A stretch of 39,814 nt of DNA from an uncultured Deferribacteraceae bacterium (lineage in GTDB: Bacteria; Chrysiogenota; Deferribacteres; Deferribacterales; Mucispirillaceae). Both the position numbers and the translations under genes were made by a program. Shown here piece after piece: positions 1 through 8,676 of the stretch (its first letter is position 1; each line of letters opens with the position of its first letter). The notes beneath the pieces are model-generated. The model did not search any database, had not been told where the DNA came from, and was given only the letters and a program-made list of their open reading frames with translations. The stretch is taken from the NCBI GenBank assembly GCA_947039395.1, contig CAMQYS010000017.1, positions 1 through 39,814 on the forward strand, given 5' to 3'.

Positions 1-508
1 AAGGTGTTCTGTCGGAATTATCAGTGATATTTACGTTAGCGTTATTTTGTATAAGTATATTCACAACTTCTGTATGTCCGTTTTTAGTTGCGTGTATCAG
101 TGCAAGATTACCTTTACTTACCTTATTTACATCTGCACCAGTTTGTATAAGTAGCTTTATGATTTTAGGATTTCCAGCTATAGATGTATATATTAAAGGT
201 GTTCCACCCATTCTGATATTTTCAAAATTCACATCAGCACCGTTATCAATTAAAAGTTTTACGATATCAGCATTGCAATCACTCACGGCGAGCATTAACG
301 GAGTAGAACGGAAGCGATCCATAGTATCAACATTAGCACCTTCATCAAGTAGGATTTCAGCTCTCACAAAATCACAATTAGTAACCGCTTTAATCAACTT
401 TTTATTCTCATCAAATAAAGGAGGAATGAAGATGAGACATAAAATAAGTAGAATAGTTACAGCAACAAAACCTGTGATTATGAAAGATATTTTGATAAGC
501 ATGTTCAT
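1..508 (-). CDS. Ankyrin-repeat protein with N-terminal membrane anchor (partial, 3' end beyond window)
   Basis: Reading the minus strand from an ATG at 508 gives an open frame that runs off the left edge (169 codons seen). An AAGGGG ribosome-binding site lies six bases upstream. The first ~30 residues are a hydrophobic segment ending in IPPLF, a membrane anchor or uncleaved signal. From about residue 33 there are four ankyrin repeats and the start of a fifth. They carry the usual TPL...A.......VKLLI..GADVN pattern, for example STPLMLAVSDCNADIVKLL and IQTGADVN. Ankyrin repeats bind other proteins; the partner cannot be told from sequence. The repeats probably face the periplasm or cytoplasm next to the inner membrane. 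The next gene (546-1049) is on the same strand just upstream. Total length is unknown because the gene is cut. Confidence 0.88.
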   Translation of the reverse strand, partial: MNMLIKISFIITGFVAVTILLILCLIFIPPLFDENKKLIKAVTNCDFVRAEILLDEGANVDTMDRFRSTPLMLAVSDCNADIVKLLIDNGADVNFENIRMGGTPLIYTSIAGNPKIIKLLIQTGADVNKVSKGNLALIHATKNGHTEVVNILIQNNANVNITDNSDRTP

Positions 509-545
509 GATTTACCCCTTAAAAATTTTTCTTCATAATAGTTGT

Positions 546-1049
546 TTAATCAGATGGTTCAGTCAATTTTTTCTTAATAAAATTTACATTTAAATGTTTC
601 AATCTATAACCATATTCATCATTATCGTGGCTATATGAAGTGTCAACATAGACTATATTTTTGTGTCGTATTATCATGGGTAAATCATAATTAAATACAA
701 TTACATCCCCAGATACACCACCCATAAATTCTCCTATAAATTTAACAACTCTATCTAGATATGGATCTGCATTTCTATGTATACTAAAGTATACTACCAC
801 CAAATGAAATTTCTCATCGACTTGTTCAATGGAAAATTCATTTACGTTTTGCTTAAAGTAGTCATTAAAAAGATCAATATATTCATTCTCAGAGTAGATA
901 GAAACTGTAAAGTCGATATTGTTATAAAGAAATTCTTCATTGTTTTTGACTATTAATTCACCGTAATCATTTTTAAAATCCAAGCAAAGATCACGTAATT
1001 CGCTTATGGTTTTATCACAATATATTTCTAAAGAAAGAAAAAAACTCAT
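546..1049 (-). CDS. Hypothetical protein, possibly SitI3-type immunity protein
   Basis: A 167-residue soluble acidic protein with no signal peptide or membrane segment. The ATG at 1049 is preceded by GGAAGG at the right distance. A TTG fifteen bases further upstream also keeps the frame open but would overlap that ribosome site, so I reject it. The second half (about residues 105-140) has an alternating pattern around FMGGVSGDVIVFNYDLP followed by MIIRHKNIVYVD. This recalls the C-terminal part of SitI3/SitI6-like immunity proteins (a GDavLl-n-e-p-llR pattern). I hold that resemblance only weakly. No toxin gene is visible next to it, though the ankyrin gene is 37 bases downstream on the same strand. 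Function otherwise unknown. Confidence 0.7.
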   Translation of the reverse strand: MSFFLSLEIYCDKTISELRDLCLDFKNDYGELIVKNNEEFLYNNIDFTVSIYSENEYIDLFNDYFKQNVNEFSIEQVDEKFHLVVVYFSIHRNADPYLDRVVKFIGEFMGGVSGDVIVFNYDLPMIIRHKNIVYVDTSYSHDNDEYGYRLKHLNVNFIKKKLTEPSD

Positions 1050-1478
1050 ATTTTTACCTTCCAATTATTATATAAAATCAACGTCTTTCACCACATTTTT
1101 CTTTCCAGATGATTAACAATATAATTTCTGTATAAAATTATACCACATATCTCCATTTGAGGTAAATAGATAAAGAATAAACAATTCTTATTTTAGGTGA
1201 TACGATAACCACATCGTGGATATTTACCTATGATTTCACGCTCCGATATAAGTATAGTGTCAGCACCTTTATCAAGGTAGGAGTTGAGCTTTAGTGATAT
1301 CTATATGACGAAATTTAATATACATTTTAGGGATTGGTAGTCAAGAGTAGGGACAGAAATATGATACAAAAAATGGTATACAGTATACCTTGCATTATAC
1401 AAAATTAATTTATATAAATTAAGGTATAAAATATACCGCTTCTACTTGTGATTGTTTGAGATCGCTTGAGGTATCTAA
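1050..1478. other. Intergenic region with inverted repeats and a short decayed ORF
   Basis: No intact gene is visible. On the minus strand 1193-1300 stays open for 35 codons without a convincing start and includes YLDKGADTILISE, which loosely resembles an ankyrin repeat end. It may be a relic of a second ankyrin gene, but this is weak. Two related inverted repeats (separate entry) lie just beyond the stop of the asparaginase gene. Confidence 0.5.
1375..1437. repeat. Pair of GGTATA...TATACC inverted repeats
   Basis: Positions 1375-1389 read GGTATAC-A-GTATACC, a perfect 7-bp-arm palindrome. Positions 1423-1437 read GGTATA-AAA-TATACC. The two share their outer arms and lie 48 bases apart (start to start). 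They sit between the 3' end of the asparaginase gene and the next minus-strand gene. They could be operator half-sites or a small structured tail of the asparaginase transcript. Neither is followed by a T-run good enough to be called a terminator. Confidence 0.45.
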
Positions 1479-2534
1479 TTATCTTCCTATATAGTCAAAA
1501 TATTTTTCAATTTCTTTTTTAGTTTTAGTTTTTCCTAAAGCAAGCATAAGTTTAATTCTAGCTTTTTGTCCACTAATTTCTCCAGCTAAAATTGCACCCA
1601 TCTCTTTAAGAGGTCTACCAGCACCAGGTGCAGAGTAAGTATCAAGAACTCTACCTGTTGGGACTCTTGTTGTCAAAATTACAACAACTCCAGCATCAAG
1701 CATTTTTTTAACGCCAGCTGCAGCTGTATCAGGGAGATTACCTCTACCGAACCCTTCAATAACAACACCTTTAACTTTTTTTGTTGCAAGGTAATCGAAT
1801 ATATCAGAGTTCATTCCAGTGAATGCTTTAATAAGATAAACATCTTCAACAATTTCTTTAGGCTTGATATTTTGTCTATTGATAGGTTGACGTCTAAACA
1901 TAACACGATCAGGCTCAACGTATCCTATAGCACCCCAGTAAGGTGATGCGAAAGTTGCAACATTAGCAGTATGTATCTTAGTTACTTCTCTTGCTGCATG
2001 AATTTCTTCATTGATAACAACCATAACACCTTTATCGTAAGAGTTAGGTGATGCAACGGTTCTAATAGCATCATAAATATTTTTAGGACCATCAGGACTA
2101 AGATCACCAGCGCCTCTCATAGATGCAGTAAACACTACAGGTTTTTTAGATTTTATAAATAGATCAAGAAAGTAAGAACTTTCTTCAACAGTATCAGTAC
2201 CATGAGTAATAACAACTCCAGTGACATCTTTTTTAGCAAGTAGACCTTCGACAGTATCTCCAAGTTTTTTCATAAGTAGAGGTGTCATACTTGAGCTATC
2301 TATTTGAGAGAATTTTTGAATTGTAATTTTACAATCAAGATCTTTTAATTGTGGTACAGCTTCAAGTAGTTGCTCTCCAGTATCAGCAGGTAGTAACCCT
2401 TTAGTTACGGGATCGTATCTTGAAGCGATCGTTCCTCCAGTTGTAACAACAACGATATTGCAAGCGTTTTTTGCTTCAGCTAAAGAGAAATATGAGAGGA
2501 ATATAACTAGTACAGTAGATAATACTTTAAACAT
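1479..2534 (-). CDS. ansB: Type II L-asparaginase, exported
   Basis: Hydrolyses L-asparagine (often also glutamine) to aspartate and ammonia in the periplasm. The 351-residue product begins with a signal peptide (hydrophobic core VLVIFLSYFSL, likely cut after AEA near residue 21). Both threonine active-site signatures are present: VVVTTGGTIAS (catalytic Thr35) and VVITHGTDTVEES (Thr113-Asp114). ASMRGAGDLSPDGPKN, which carries the conserved lysine, follows. Length is normal for the family. GGAGA lies about nine bases before the ATG. The gene stands alone on the minus strand, with a strong inverted repeat in its leader (2563-2590). In gut and mucosal bacteria this enzyme lets the cell use host asparagine as a nitrogen source and aspartate/fumarate precursor; that role is inference here. 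Confidence 0.95.
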   Translation of the reverse strand: MFKVLSTVLVIFLSYFSLAEAKNACNIVVVTTGGTIASRYDPVTKGLLPADTGEQLLEAVPQLKDLDCKITIQKFSQIDSSSMTPLLMKKLGDTVEGLLAKKDVTGVVITHGTDTVEESSYFLDLFIKSKKPVVFTASMRGAGDLSPDGPKNIYDAIRTVASPNSYDKGVMVVINEEIHAAREVTKIHTANVATFASPYWGAIGYVEPDRVMFRRQPINRQNIKPKEIVEDVYLIKAFTGMNSDIFDYLATKKVKGVVIEGFGRGNLPDTAAAGVKKMLDAGVVVILTTRVPTGRVLDTYSAPGAGRPLKEMGAILAGEISGQKARIKLMLALGKTKTKKEIEKYFDYIGR

Positions 2535-2562
2535 AATATTAGATTCTCCTATGACATTTATT

Positions 2563-2590
2563 TTAAACTAACAGAAATTGGTTAGTTTAA
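2563..2590. promoter_or_regulatory. 10-bp inverted repeat in the asparaginase leader
   Basis: TTAAACTAAC (2563-2572) and GTTAGTTTAA (2581-2590) are perfect inverted repeats separated by eight bases, about 30 bases upstream of the ansB start. This could be an operator for a dimeric regulator or a hairpin in the 5' leader. No T-run follows on the minus strand, so it is not an obvious terminator. Confidence 0.5.
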
Positions 2591-2966
2591 TTGACTATAA
2601 TGAAGAATAGTTAACTACTTTATTCTATTTTATTGGGTGTTACTTATACTTTGTTGGTGTTTAATTATGAGGGTTATAATTAAGTGAAATTTAATTATTT
2701 GTATGGAGTTATTATATACTATTGAGGTGTTAAGTCAAGACGGTTATGAGCTAATTATTTTATAACATAGATATCTGATTATAAAACAATTTAAATGTTT
2801 AGGTTATTATTTTTTAGTTGAATTGTATGTATAGATTATAAATTTTATTTTATTTATTATGATAAGAACTATCAATTTAATTCTTGTAACTCATTGTTGA
2901 GGTTATCCTAACTATCTATATAATTGAGTTTTATGTTGTTCATATAAACTTCACTAGGAGGCACAG

Positions 2967-3125
2967 ATGAACTAAAGGTTAAAGTATTCTATTGGATTGG
3001 ATATTGGTACGAATTATATAGGTTGGGTATTACTGTTATTAAATTCAGATGATAGTTCAGAGCTTAGATCAATTATCAAGATGGGTGTTAGGCTTTTTTC
3101 AAATGGTAGAGATAGTAAGAGTTAA
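2967..3125 (+). pseudogene. cas9: Remnant of the 5' end of cas9 (RuvC-I segment)
   Basis: An AGGAGG ribosome site (2956-2961) five bases before ATG 2967 starts a frame that reads M-N-stop and then continues as KYSIGLDIGTNYIGW, a short linker and KMGVRLFSNGRDSKS before a second stop at 3123-3125. The first block is the RuvC-I motif of Cas9 including the catalytic Asp (codon 12; SpCas9 has the same YSIGLDIGTN with D10). The second block matches the GVRIFSDGRDPK element that follows it in type II-C Cas9 proteins. Two in-frame stops within 53 codons and no recognisable continuation (no arginine-rich bridge helix, HNH or later RuvC motifs) show the gene is dead and mostly deleted. The intact ribosome site marks the old start. 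No array or cas1/cas2 was found. Confidence 0.8.
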
Positions 3126-3382
3126 GTTGATTATGAGGATTAAAGTTGATTTTATTTATACAGAATTGGAATTTGGAGTCAAGTCGGAACAACACTTTTA
3201 TTTCTCAAGCTTGGGGTTTTAAATATATTTATACACTCATCTCATACATTTTTATCTTATATAGTAATGGTATTTTATATTACTGGATAATAGATTAGGA
3301 GTATCTAATAAAAACCCACTGATAATTTTTTATTACATCAACCCTATCCATTAATGAAAATCTAAAATATTCTATTTTTGTT

Positions 3383-3535
3383 TTAGTTGCTCATTAGATA
3401 GGTCTTAATACAATGACATATGAAAAAATCTTTCCAAGTAATCCCTGCATATATCATAGTATCACTATTCATATCTAATGAAGGTTTACTTAATGCGATA
3501 ATCTTTTGCCATCTTTTAATACTATCCCCCTCTAC
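3383..3535 (-). pseudogene. Unidentified decayed coding fragment
   Basis: On the minus strand, codons from 3535 down to a TAA at 3383-3385 stay open and have protein-like composition (VEGDSIKRWQ..., then MIYAGITWKDFF). Upstream to about 3700 the same strand shows short open pieces broken by many stops. There is no start and no recognised family, so I do not assign a function. It may belong to the same lost locus as the cas9 remnant or to an unrelated insertion. Confidence 0.3.
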
Positions 3536-4083
3536 CTATGTTTCTTAATAGAATGGTACTTGCTACTATTCAGTTCTCAATATAGAGATACTATTACCAC
3601 TAATCATTAAGTCTGCATAACTATTAGCTTATTTGATCTATCTTACATTACATGCTGTAACTCTAGTTATATCTGTAACTTTATCCATATTACAGCTTCG
3701 ACTCTTATTCGTATAATTATAATATTAAGCTCGTCAATTAAATAGTATTTTCAATATAAAAATGGATATATAGATATACTATTATCAAAACTCTACTTTT
3801 GCTAAAATTAATCTACAAAAATAAGAGATTGTAATTGATCTCTTACATTATATTTTTTATTGAAGTATAATGATCTCGTTATGAACCACTAAATGTTATT
3901 ATCATTATAGTAACGATCAATTATGAATTATAAGTCTTATAATCTGTCGTAAGTAAGTGATATCTAAAAGAAGTTAAGAGTAAAATGTATACCGTATCAA
4001 CAGAGATAATAGTTCTAGAATTATACTAGAAAAGTATTAGTATCATAAAAATTATGTTCCACTTTTATATCGGAGGTATCAAA

Positions 4084-6927
4084 GTGTTTAAAATATTAGC
4101 AATAAATATATTGATTATGTTAGGGTTTGGTTTAGCCTTTAATAATAAATACAGTTTTGCAAAAAACAACAAATTAAATTTAAATAAGATTAATGGGAAA
4201 GATAAACTACCTTTTAGTGATAAAGTAGTAGTAGGCGAATTAGAGAACGGATTGACATATTATATTCGTCATAACGATCTGCCTATTGATAAGCTTGAAC
4301 TACGTTTAAATGTTCGTAGTGGTTCATTAGATGAAACAGATGAGGAGAGAGGTATAGCTCATTTTGTTGAACATATGGCGTTTAATGGTACGAAGAATTT
4401 TAAAGGTAACGATGTTATCAAGTTTATGGAGCAAGCAGGTTTAACATTTGGACAACACAGTAACGCATCTACATCAACTGATTATACAAACTATCAATTA
4501 ACTATACCAACAGAGAACTCTAAACTAGTTGATGATGCTTTTAAAATATTACGAGACTGGGCTGATGGTATAACATTTGATGAGAAAGAAGTTCAGAAAG
4601 AGAAAGATATTATAATTGAAGAGTGGAGAAGTAGAAATACAGCATTCAATAGAATAAGAGTTAAAACAAGAGAGATGCTGTTTGAGGGTTCGAAATATAG
4701 AGATAGAGATCCAATAGGTTTAGTAGAGATAATTTCTAATGCAGATAGCGATCTACTAAGAGGGTATTATGATAAATGGTATGTACCATCAAATATGTCT
4801 ATTATAGTTGTTGGAGATATTGATATTGATGAAGCTGAAAAATTAATCAAAAAATATTTTTCATCACTTAAAAGTAAAGAGATTGCAAAAAAAGCAGATA
4901 AAACTATAGATATAAAAAATGGGTTAAGGTTTAAGATTATATCAGATAAAGAAGCAGTATCTACATCGGTATCGTTGATGTATCTAACAGATAATGAAAG
5001 GGTTAGAACCTACGATGATCTTGAAAGGAAAACTTTAAATCAAGCAGCAATAAATATGCTTAATAGACGAGTATCGTCTAAGATATTAGAGGATAAAACG
5101 GATATTATTAATTTTGGTTCAACAACGAATAATATTACTAACAACTTGTATATAACGACTTTTTATATAGTAACAGAACCAGAGCGTATAAGAGATGATG
5201 TAAAAGCTATGCTTTTAGAGATAGAGAGTATCAAACGTGACGGGTTTAATCAAAATGAAGTAGATGAGTTTGTGTTAAGACAAAAATTAACTTTATCAAG
5301 ACTTGCTGACAAATGTTATAAGAGTAATTCATCGGAGATTGTATCATTAATAACTACATACGATACTAATAGGGATTATTTAACAGAGTATCATCAAGAT
5401 GAAATATTACTTAATAAAATCTTTAACAAAAATACTATTAAAGATTATAATAAAGCGTTCAATAATCTTTTAGAGAGTGATAACAAGATTTTAATCGTTA
5501 CTACTCTAGAGAGTGATCTTGATAAAATAAAACTTGATAAAAAAGAGTTTAATATAATAGAGAAAGAGGTAGCAGATACAAAACTTATAAAATATAAAGG
5601 AGCAGGGGTTGTAACATCTCTTATAAACAATAAAATAATTGATGGAAAAATAGCGAAAGAAGAAAGCTTTAAAAATATTAATGCAGAATTAATCACATTT
5701 GAGAATGGCGTAAGATTACTATTAAAACCTAACAATGCTGAAAAAAATAAGTTTGTTATGATAGGAAAAAAGGAAGGAGGCTCATCTTCGTTAAATGATA
5801 AAGATGTGCTAGTAGCAAACCTTGTATTATCGGTTGTAGGCAATAGTGGGTTTGATGATATTTCAATAAGTCAACTACGAACATATATGGCAGATAAGAG
5901 GATATCAATAACTCCATCTATAAATAAGAATAGTTTTGATTTTGAAGCAGAGGGAGATTTTCAAGATATTGAGACGATGTTTCAACTTTTATATAAATAT
6001 GTAATTTCTGCGAATATTGATGAGAAGGTATTAGAATCAATATTAGATTCATACACAGTAGCATTAGCAGGTGATGAGAAAAATAAATATAAAAACTTTA
6101 TGCGGATAGCCTCAAAGGAGATGTATAATGATAAATATAGAAGAGAATATTTAGAGGTAGCTGATCTAAAAGGTTTAGATAAGAGTGAGTTGTTAGAGAT
6201 ATATAATAATAACTTTAACGATATTAGTAATTTTATATTTGTCTTAGTGGGCGATTTTGATAGAGATAAAGTTATAGGTTATGCGAAGCGATATTTAGGT
6301 TCAATCCCTAACTCAAATAAAGTTCACACTAAGGCTGTTGATAGAGGTGTTAAATTAACTAAAAGTTATGGAAAGAAAGATGGATATGGCGATGTTGAAG
6401 ATAGATCTACTGTATCTATCAAGTTTGATAAAGATGCAGAGTATCTTGAAAACGGTGGGTATATATCTGCCTTAGCTGGTAGCATTATATCTATTAGATT
6501 ACGTGAGAGAATAAGGGAGGATAAGAGTGGGGTATACTCATCAAATGTGATGATATCTTACTCTGATTTTCCAGAGGATAGATTTGTTGGTGGTATATCA
6601 TTTACAACAGATCCTAAAAAAAGAGATGATATAATACAAGAGTCTTTAATGGTTATAGAGAATATCGTTAAAGATGGTATAACAGAGAGTGAACTAAAGA
6701 CCTCTAAAATGCAATATAATTTACAAATGGGTACAGCAAGTCAAAGCAATAATTTTTGGGCAGGCAATTTAGCGAATACTATTATTAGTGATGATGATAT
6801 TTTATCAGAAGATGAGTTAATGGAGATTATTAACTCTATAACTGTATCAGATATAAATAAGTTTTTAAAAGAATATATGGATGACATCAATACGTTTATA
6901 ACAGTTTATAATCCAGAGAAGAAGTGA
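4084..6927 (+). CDS. Exported M16 (insulinase/PqqL-type) zinc protease
   Basis: A 947-residue two-half M16 peptidase. Start chosen at GTG 4084 because GGAGG (4072-4076) lies seven bases before it; an ATG at 4054 would place that site inside the gene. The new N-terminus MFKILAINILIMLGFG is a signal peptide. The catalytic inverted zinc motif is HFVEH (His93, Glu96, His97 from this start) followed by MAFNGTKNF. KEKDIIIEEWRS supplies the third zinc ligand glutamate about 80 residues on. The second half lacks the zinc motif, as usual for the family. PqqL-like enzymes degrade peptides in the periplasm. It stands alone between the decayed region and a terminator shared with the convergent dapL. Confidence 0.92.
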   Translation: MFKILAINILIMLGFGLAFNNKYSFAKNNKLNLNKINGKDKLPFSDKVVVGELENGLTYYIRHNDLPIDKLELRLNVRSGSLDETDEERGIAHFVEHMAFNGTKNFKGNDVIKFMEQAGLTFGQHSNASTSTDYTNYQLTIPTENSKLVDDAFKILRDWADGITFDEKEVQKEKDIIIEEWRSRNTAFNRIRVKTREMLFEGSKYRDRDPIGLVEIISNADSDLLRGYYDKWYVPSNMSIIVVGDIDIDEAEKLIKKYFSSLKSKEIAKKADKTIDIKNGLRFKIISDKEAVSTSVSLMYLTDNERVRTYDDLERKTLNQAAINMLNRRVSSKILEDKTDIINFGSTTNNITNNLYITTFYIVTEPERIRDDVKAMLLEIESIKRDGFNQNEVDEFVLRQKLTLSRLADKCYKSNSSEIVSLITTYDTNRDYLTEYHQDEILLNKIFNKNTIKDYNKAFNNLLESDNKILIVTTLESDLDKIKLDKKEFNIIEKEVADTKLIKYKGAGVVTSLINNKIIDGKIAKEESFKNINAELITFENGVRLLLKPNNAEKNKFVMIGKKEGGSSSLNDKDVLVANLVLSVVGNSGFDDISISQLRTYMADKRISITPSINKNSFDFEAEGDFQDIETMFQLLYKYVISANIDEKVLESILDSYTVALAGDEKNKYKNFMRIASKEMYNDKYRREYLEVADLKGLDKSELLEIYNNNFNDISNFIFVLVGDFDRDKVIGYAKRYLGSIPNSNKVHTKAVDRGVKLTKSYGKKDGYGDVEDRSTVSIKFDKDAEYLENGGYISALAGSIISIRLRERIREDKSGVYSSNVMISYSDFPEDRFVGGISFTTDPKKRDDIIQESLMVIENIVKDGITESELKTSKMQYNLQMGTASQSNNFWAGNLANTIISDDDILSEDELMEIINSITVSDINKFLKEYMDDINTFITVYNPEKK

Positions 6928-6961
6928 TTTAAAATAATTAAATATGTCAAGTTAGATAGAT

Positions 6962-7001
6962 AAAAAAGGTACTTTACATATTATTGCAGAGTACCTTTTT
7001 T
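6962..7001. terminator. Bidirectional terminator between the M16 protease and dapL
   Basis: AAAAAAGGTACT (6962-6973) pairs perfectly with AGTACCTTTTTT (6990-7001) around a 16-base loop. The A-run on one side and T-run on the other make it a Rho-independent terminator for both strands, which suits two genes that converge here. Confidence 0.9.
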
Positions 7002-7044
7002 ATATAAGATTACATATTATATTTACAACTGTAATTTATATTTT

Positions 7045-8280
7045 TTATACGAATTTAGTTGAAGTTATTCTTTTAACAGCTTCGATAGTTCTATCTCTAT
7101 CGCCGAATGCTGTTAGACGAAAATATCCTTCTCCTTCTGGTCCAAATCCAGATCCTGGAGTTCCAACAACGTGACACTTTTCAAGTAAGATATCTAGGAA
7201 ATCTATAGACTTAATTCCTTCTGGTAATCTCCACCAAATATATGGAGCATTAACTCCACCGTATACTTCATAGCCTGCATTTGTCAAACCGTCAGTAATA
7301 ATTTTAGCGTTTGTCATATAGTATTCAATTAACTCTTTAGTTTCTTTTTTACCTTGTGGCGAGTATACAGCTTCGGCTGCTTTTTGAACGATATAAGGTA
7401 CACCGTTAAATTTTGTAGTTTGTCTTCTGTTCCATAATTTATTAACAGAGTATAGTTCGCCTTTATCTGTGTATGCTTCAAGTTCTTTAGGAACAACAGT
7501 ATATGCACAACGTACACCAGTAAAGCCAGCTGTTTTAGAGAATGAGTTGAACTCTATTGCAACGTTTTTTGCTCCTTCAACTTCATAGATTGATTTAGGA
7601 AGAGCTTCATCAGTGATATACTCTCTGTAAGCAGCGTCGTATAATATGATAGCTTTATTTTTAGTAGCATAGTCTATCCATTTTTTTAACTCTTCTTTAG
7701 TTAATGCAGTACCAGTTGGATTGTTTGGAGAACATAGATATATTAAGTTTACATTGGTATCAGGTATAAGTGGAGAGAAACCGTTCTCTTTATTTGATGG
7801 AAGGTATACGATTTTATCAAAATAACCGTTATCTTTAATTTCACCAGTTCTTCCAGCCATAACATTACTATCAAGATATACAGGATATACAGGATCACAA
7901 ATAGCTATAATTGAGTCAGTTGAAAATAATTCTTGTATATTTCCAACATCACATTTAGCACCATCACTTACAAATACTTCCTCTTTAGAGAACTGTATGC
8001 CACGAGGAGTGTAATCATTTTCGATAATAGTATTAATTAAAAAATCGTATCCTTGTTCAGGACCATACCCTCTAAAACTTTCTTTTTTACCCATCTCATC
8101 AACTGCACTATGCATAGCATCTAAGACAGTTTTAGTTATAGGTAGAGTAACATCGCCTATACCTAAACGTATTATATCTGCGTCAGGGTTTTTTGCTAGA
8201 AAAGCATTTATCTGTTTAGCGATATGTGCAAAAAGATAGCTACCTTGTAATTTTAAATAGTTACTGTTAATTTTTGTCAT
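7045..8280 (-). CDS. dapL: LL-diaminopimelate aminotransferase
   Basis: A 411-residue fold-type I PLP aminotransferase that converts tetrahydrodipicolinate directly to LL-diaminopimelate with glutamate as donor, in lysine and peptidoglycan synthesis. The N-terminus ([17 protein letters not shown], then [12 protein letters not shown]) and [13 protein letters not shown] are typical of Dap[12 protein letters not shown] and [12 protein letters not shown] (the PLP-binding lysine) follow. Length matches the family. AAGGAG lies 12 bases before the ATG. This is the one-step variant known from plants, Chlamydia, spirochaetes and several other phyla, so its presence narrows the likely host lineage. It is monocistronic, ending at the shared terminator 6962-7001. 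Confidence 0.95.
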   Translation of the reverse strand: MTKINSNYLKLQGSYLFAHIAKQINAFLAKNPDADIIRLGIGDVTLPITKTVLDAMHSAVDEMGKKESFRGYGPEQGYDFLINTIIENDYTPRGIQFSKEEVFVSDGAKCDVGNIQELFSTDSIIAICDPVYPVYLDSNVMAGRTGEIKDNGYFDKIVYLPSNKENGFSPLIPDTNVNLIYLCSPNNPTGTALTKEELKKWIDYATKNKAIILYDAAYREYITDEALPKSIYEVEGAKNVAIEFNSFSKTAGFTGVRCAYTVVPKELEAYTDKGELYSVNKLWNRRQTTKFNGVPYIVQKAAEAVYSPQGKKETKELIEYYMTNAKIITDGLTNAGYEVYGGVNAPYIWWRLPEGIKSIDFLDILLEKCHVVGTPGSGFGPEGEGYFRLTAFGDRDRTIEAVKRITSTKFV

Positions 8281-8676
8281 TATTAAATTGAACTCCTTTT
8301 TAGTTAGTTATATCATTATTTTAACATATCAATAGATTACAATATATTATATAATATTGTATATTATAATATTATTAAAAATAGGACGATCATTATAACA
8401 TAGAGATCTTATCAATCAATAGATAATTTATACTTAGGTTATTCTGTTACTGTTTTAGTAAGAAAATACTCTCTTTTGAGCTATAATATTGTGAGTGTAG
8501 TTATACCAACTATCATTACTTATATATTATATTTATATGTAGTAGTAATTACTAATAGCTATTGCATATAATTCTAAATTGTTTATGTTGTAATGGATAG
8601 ATATTATATAGCTATGTAATAATGATAGAGTATGTTTGTATTTAGATATCTATATTAAGTTGTTAAAGGAAGTTTT
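8281..8676. other. Divergent intergenic region
   Basis: 396 AT-rich bases between the divergent starts of dapL and the M66 peptidase. It must hold both promoters, but I could not pick out convincing -35/-10 pairs among the many TATAAT-like words. An AAAGGAAG ribosome site at the right end serves the peptidase. No ORF, RNA gene or clear inverted repeat with a loop was seen. Confidence 0.6.

Larger units (their letters stand above)
2535..4083. other. 1.5-kb gene graveyard between ansB and the M16 protease
   Basis: No intact gene. The stretch contains the cas9 5' remnant (2967-3125, plus), a minus-strand coding-like fragment (3383-3535), and a short hairpin at 3823-3844 (AAGAGAT/ATCTCTT). The rest is AT-rich sequence full of stops in all frames. 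I saw no CRISPR repeats, tracrRNA-like hairpins or transposase frame. The pattern is what remains after a locus has been largely deleted and the residue has drifted. Confidence 0.6.

Noticed and set aside
24-593. Long plus-strand open frame of 189 codons at the left edge
   Set aside because: It is antisense to the minus-strand ankyrin gene, whose repeats are unmistakable, and has no ribosome site or family resemblance.
2535-4083. CRISPR array or tracrRNA near the cas9 remnant
   Set aside because: I looked for evenly spaced direct repeats of 30-40 bases and found none; only the coding remnant is supported.
5445-5843. 132-codon minus-strand frame inside the M16 protease gene
   Set aside because: Shadow of the protease coding sequence; serine- and leucine-rich composition arises from reading AT-rich codons backwards.
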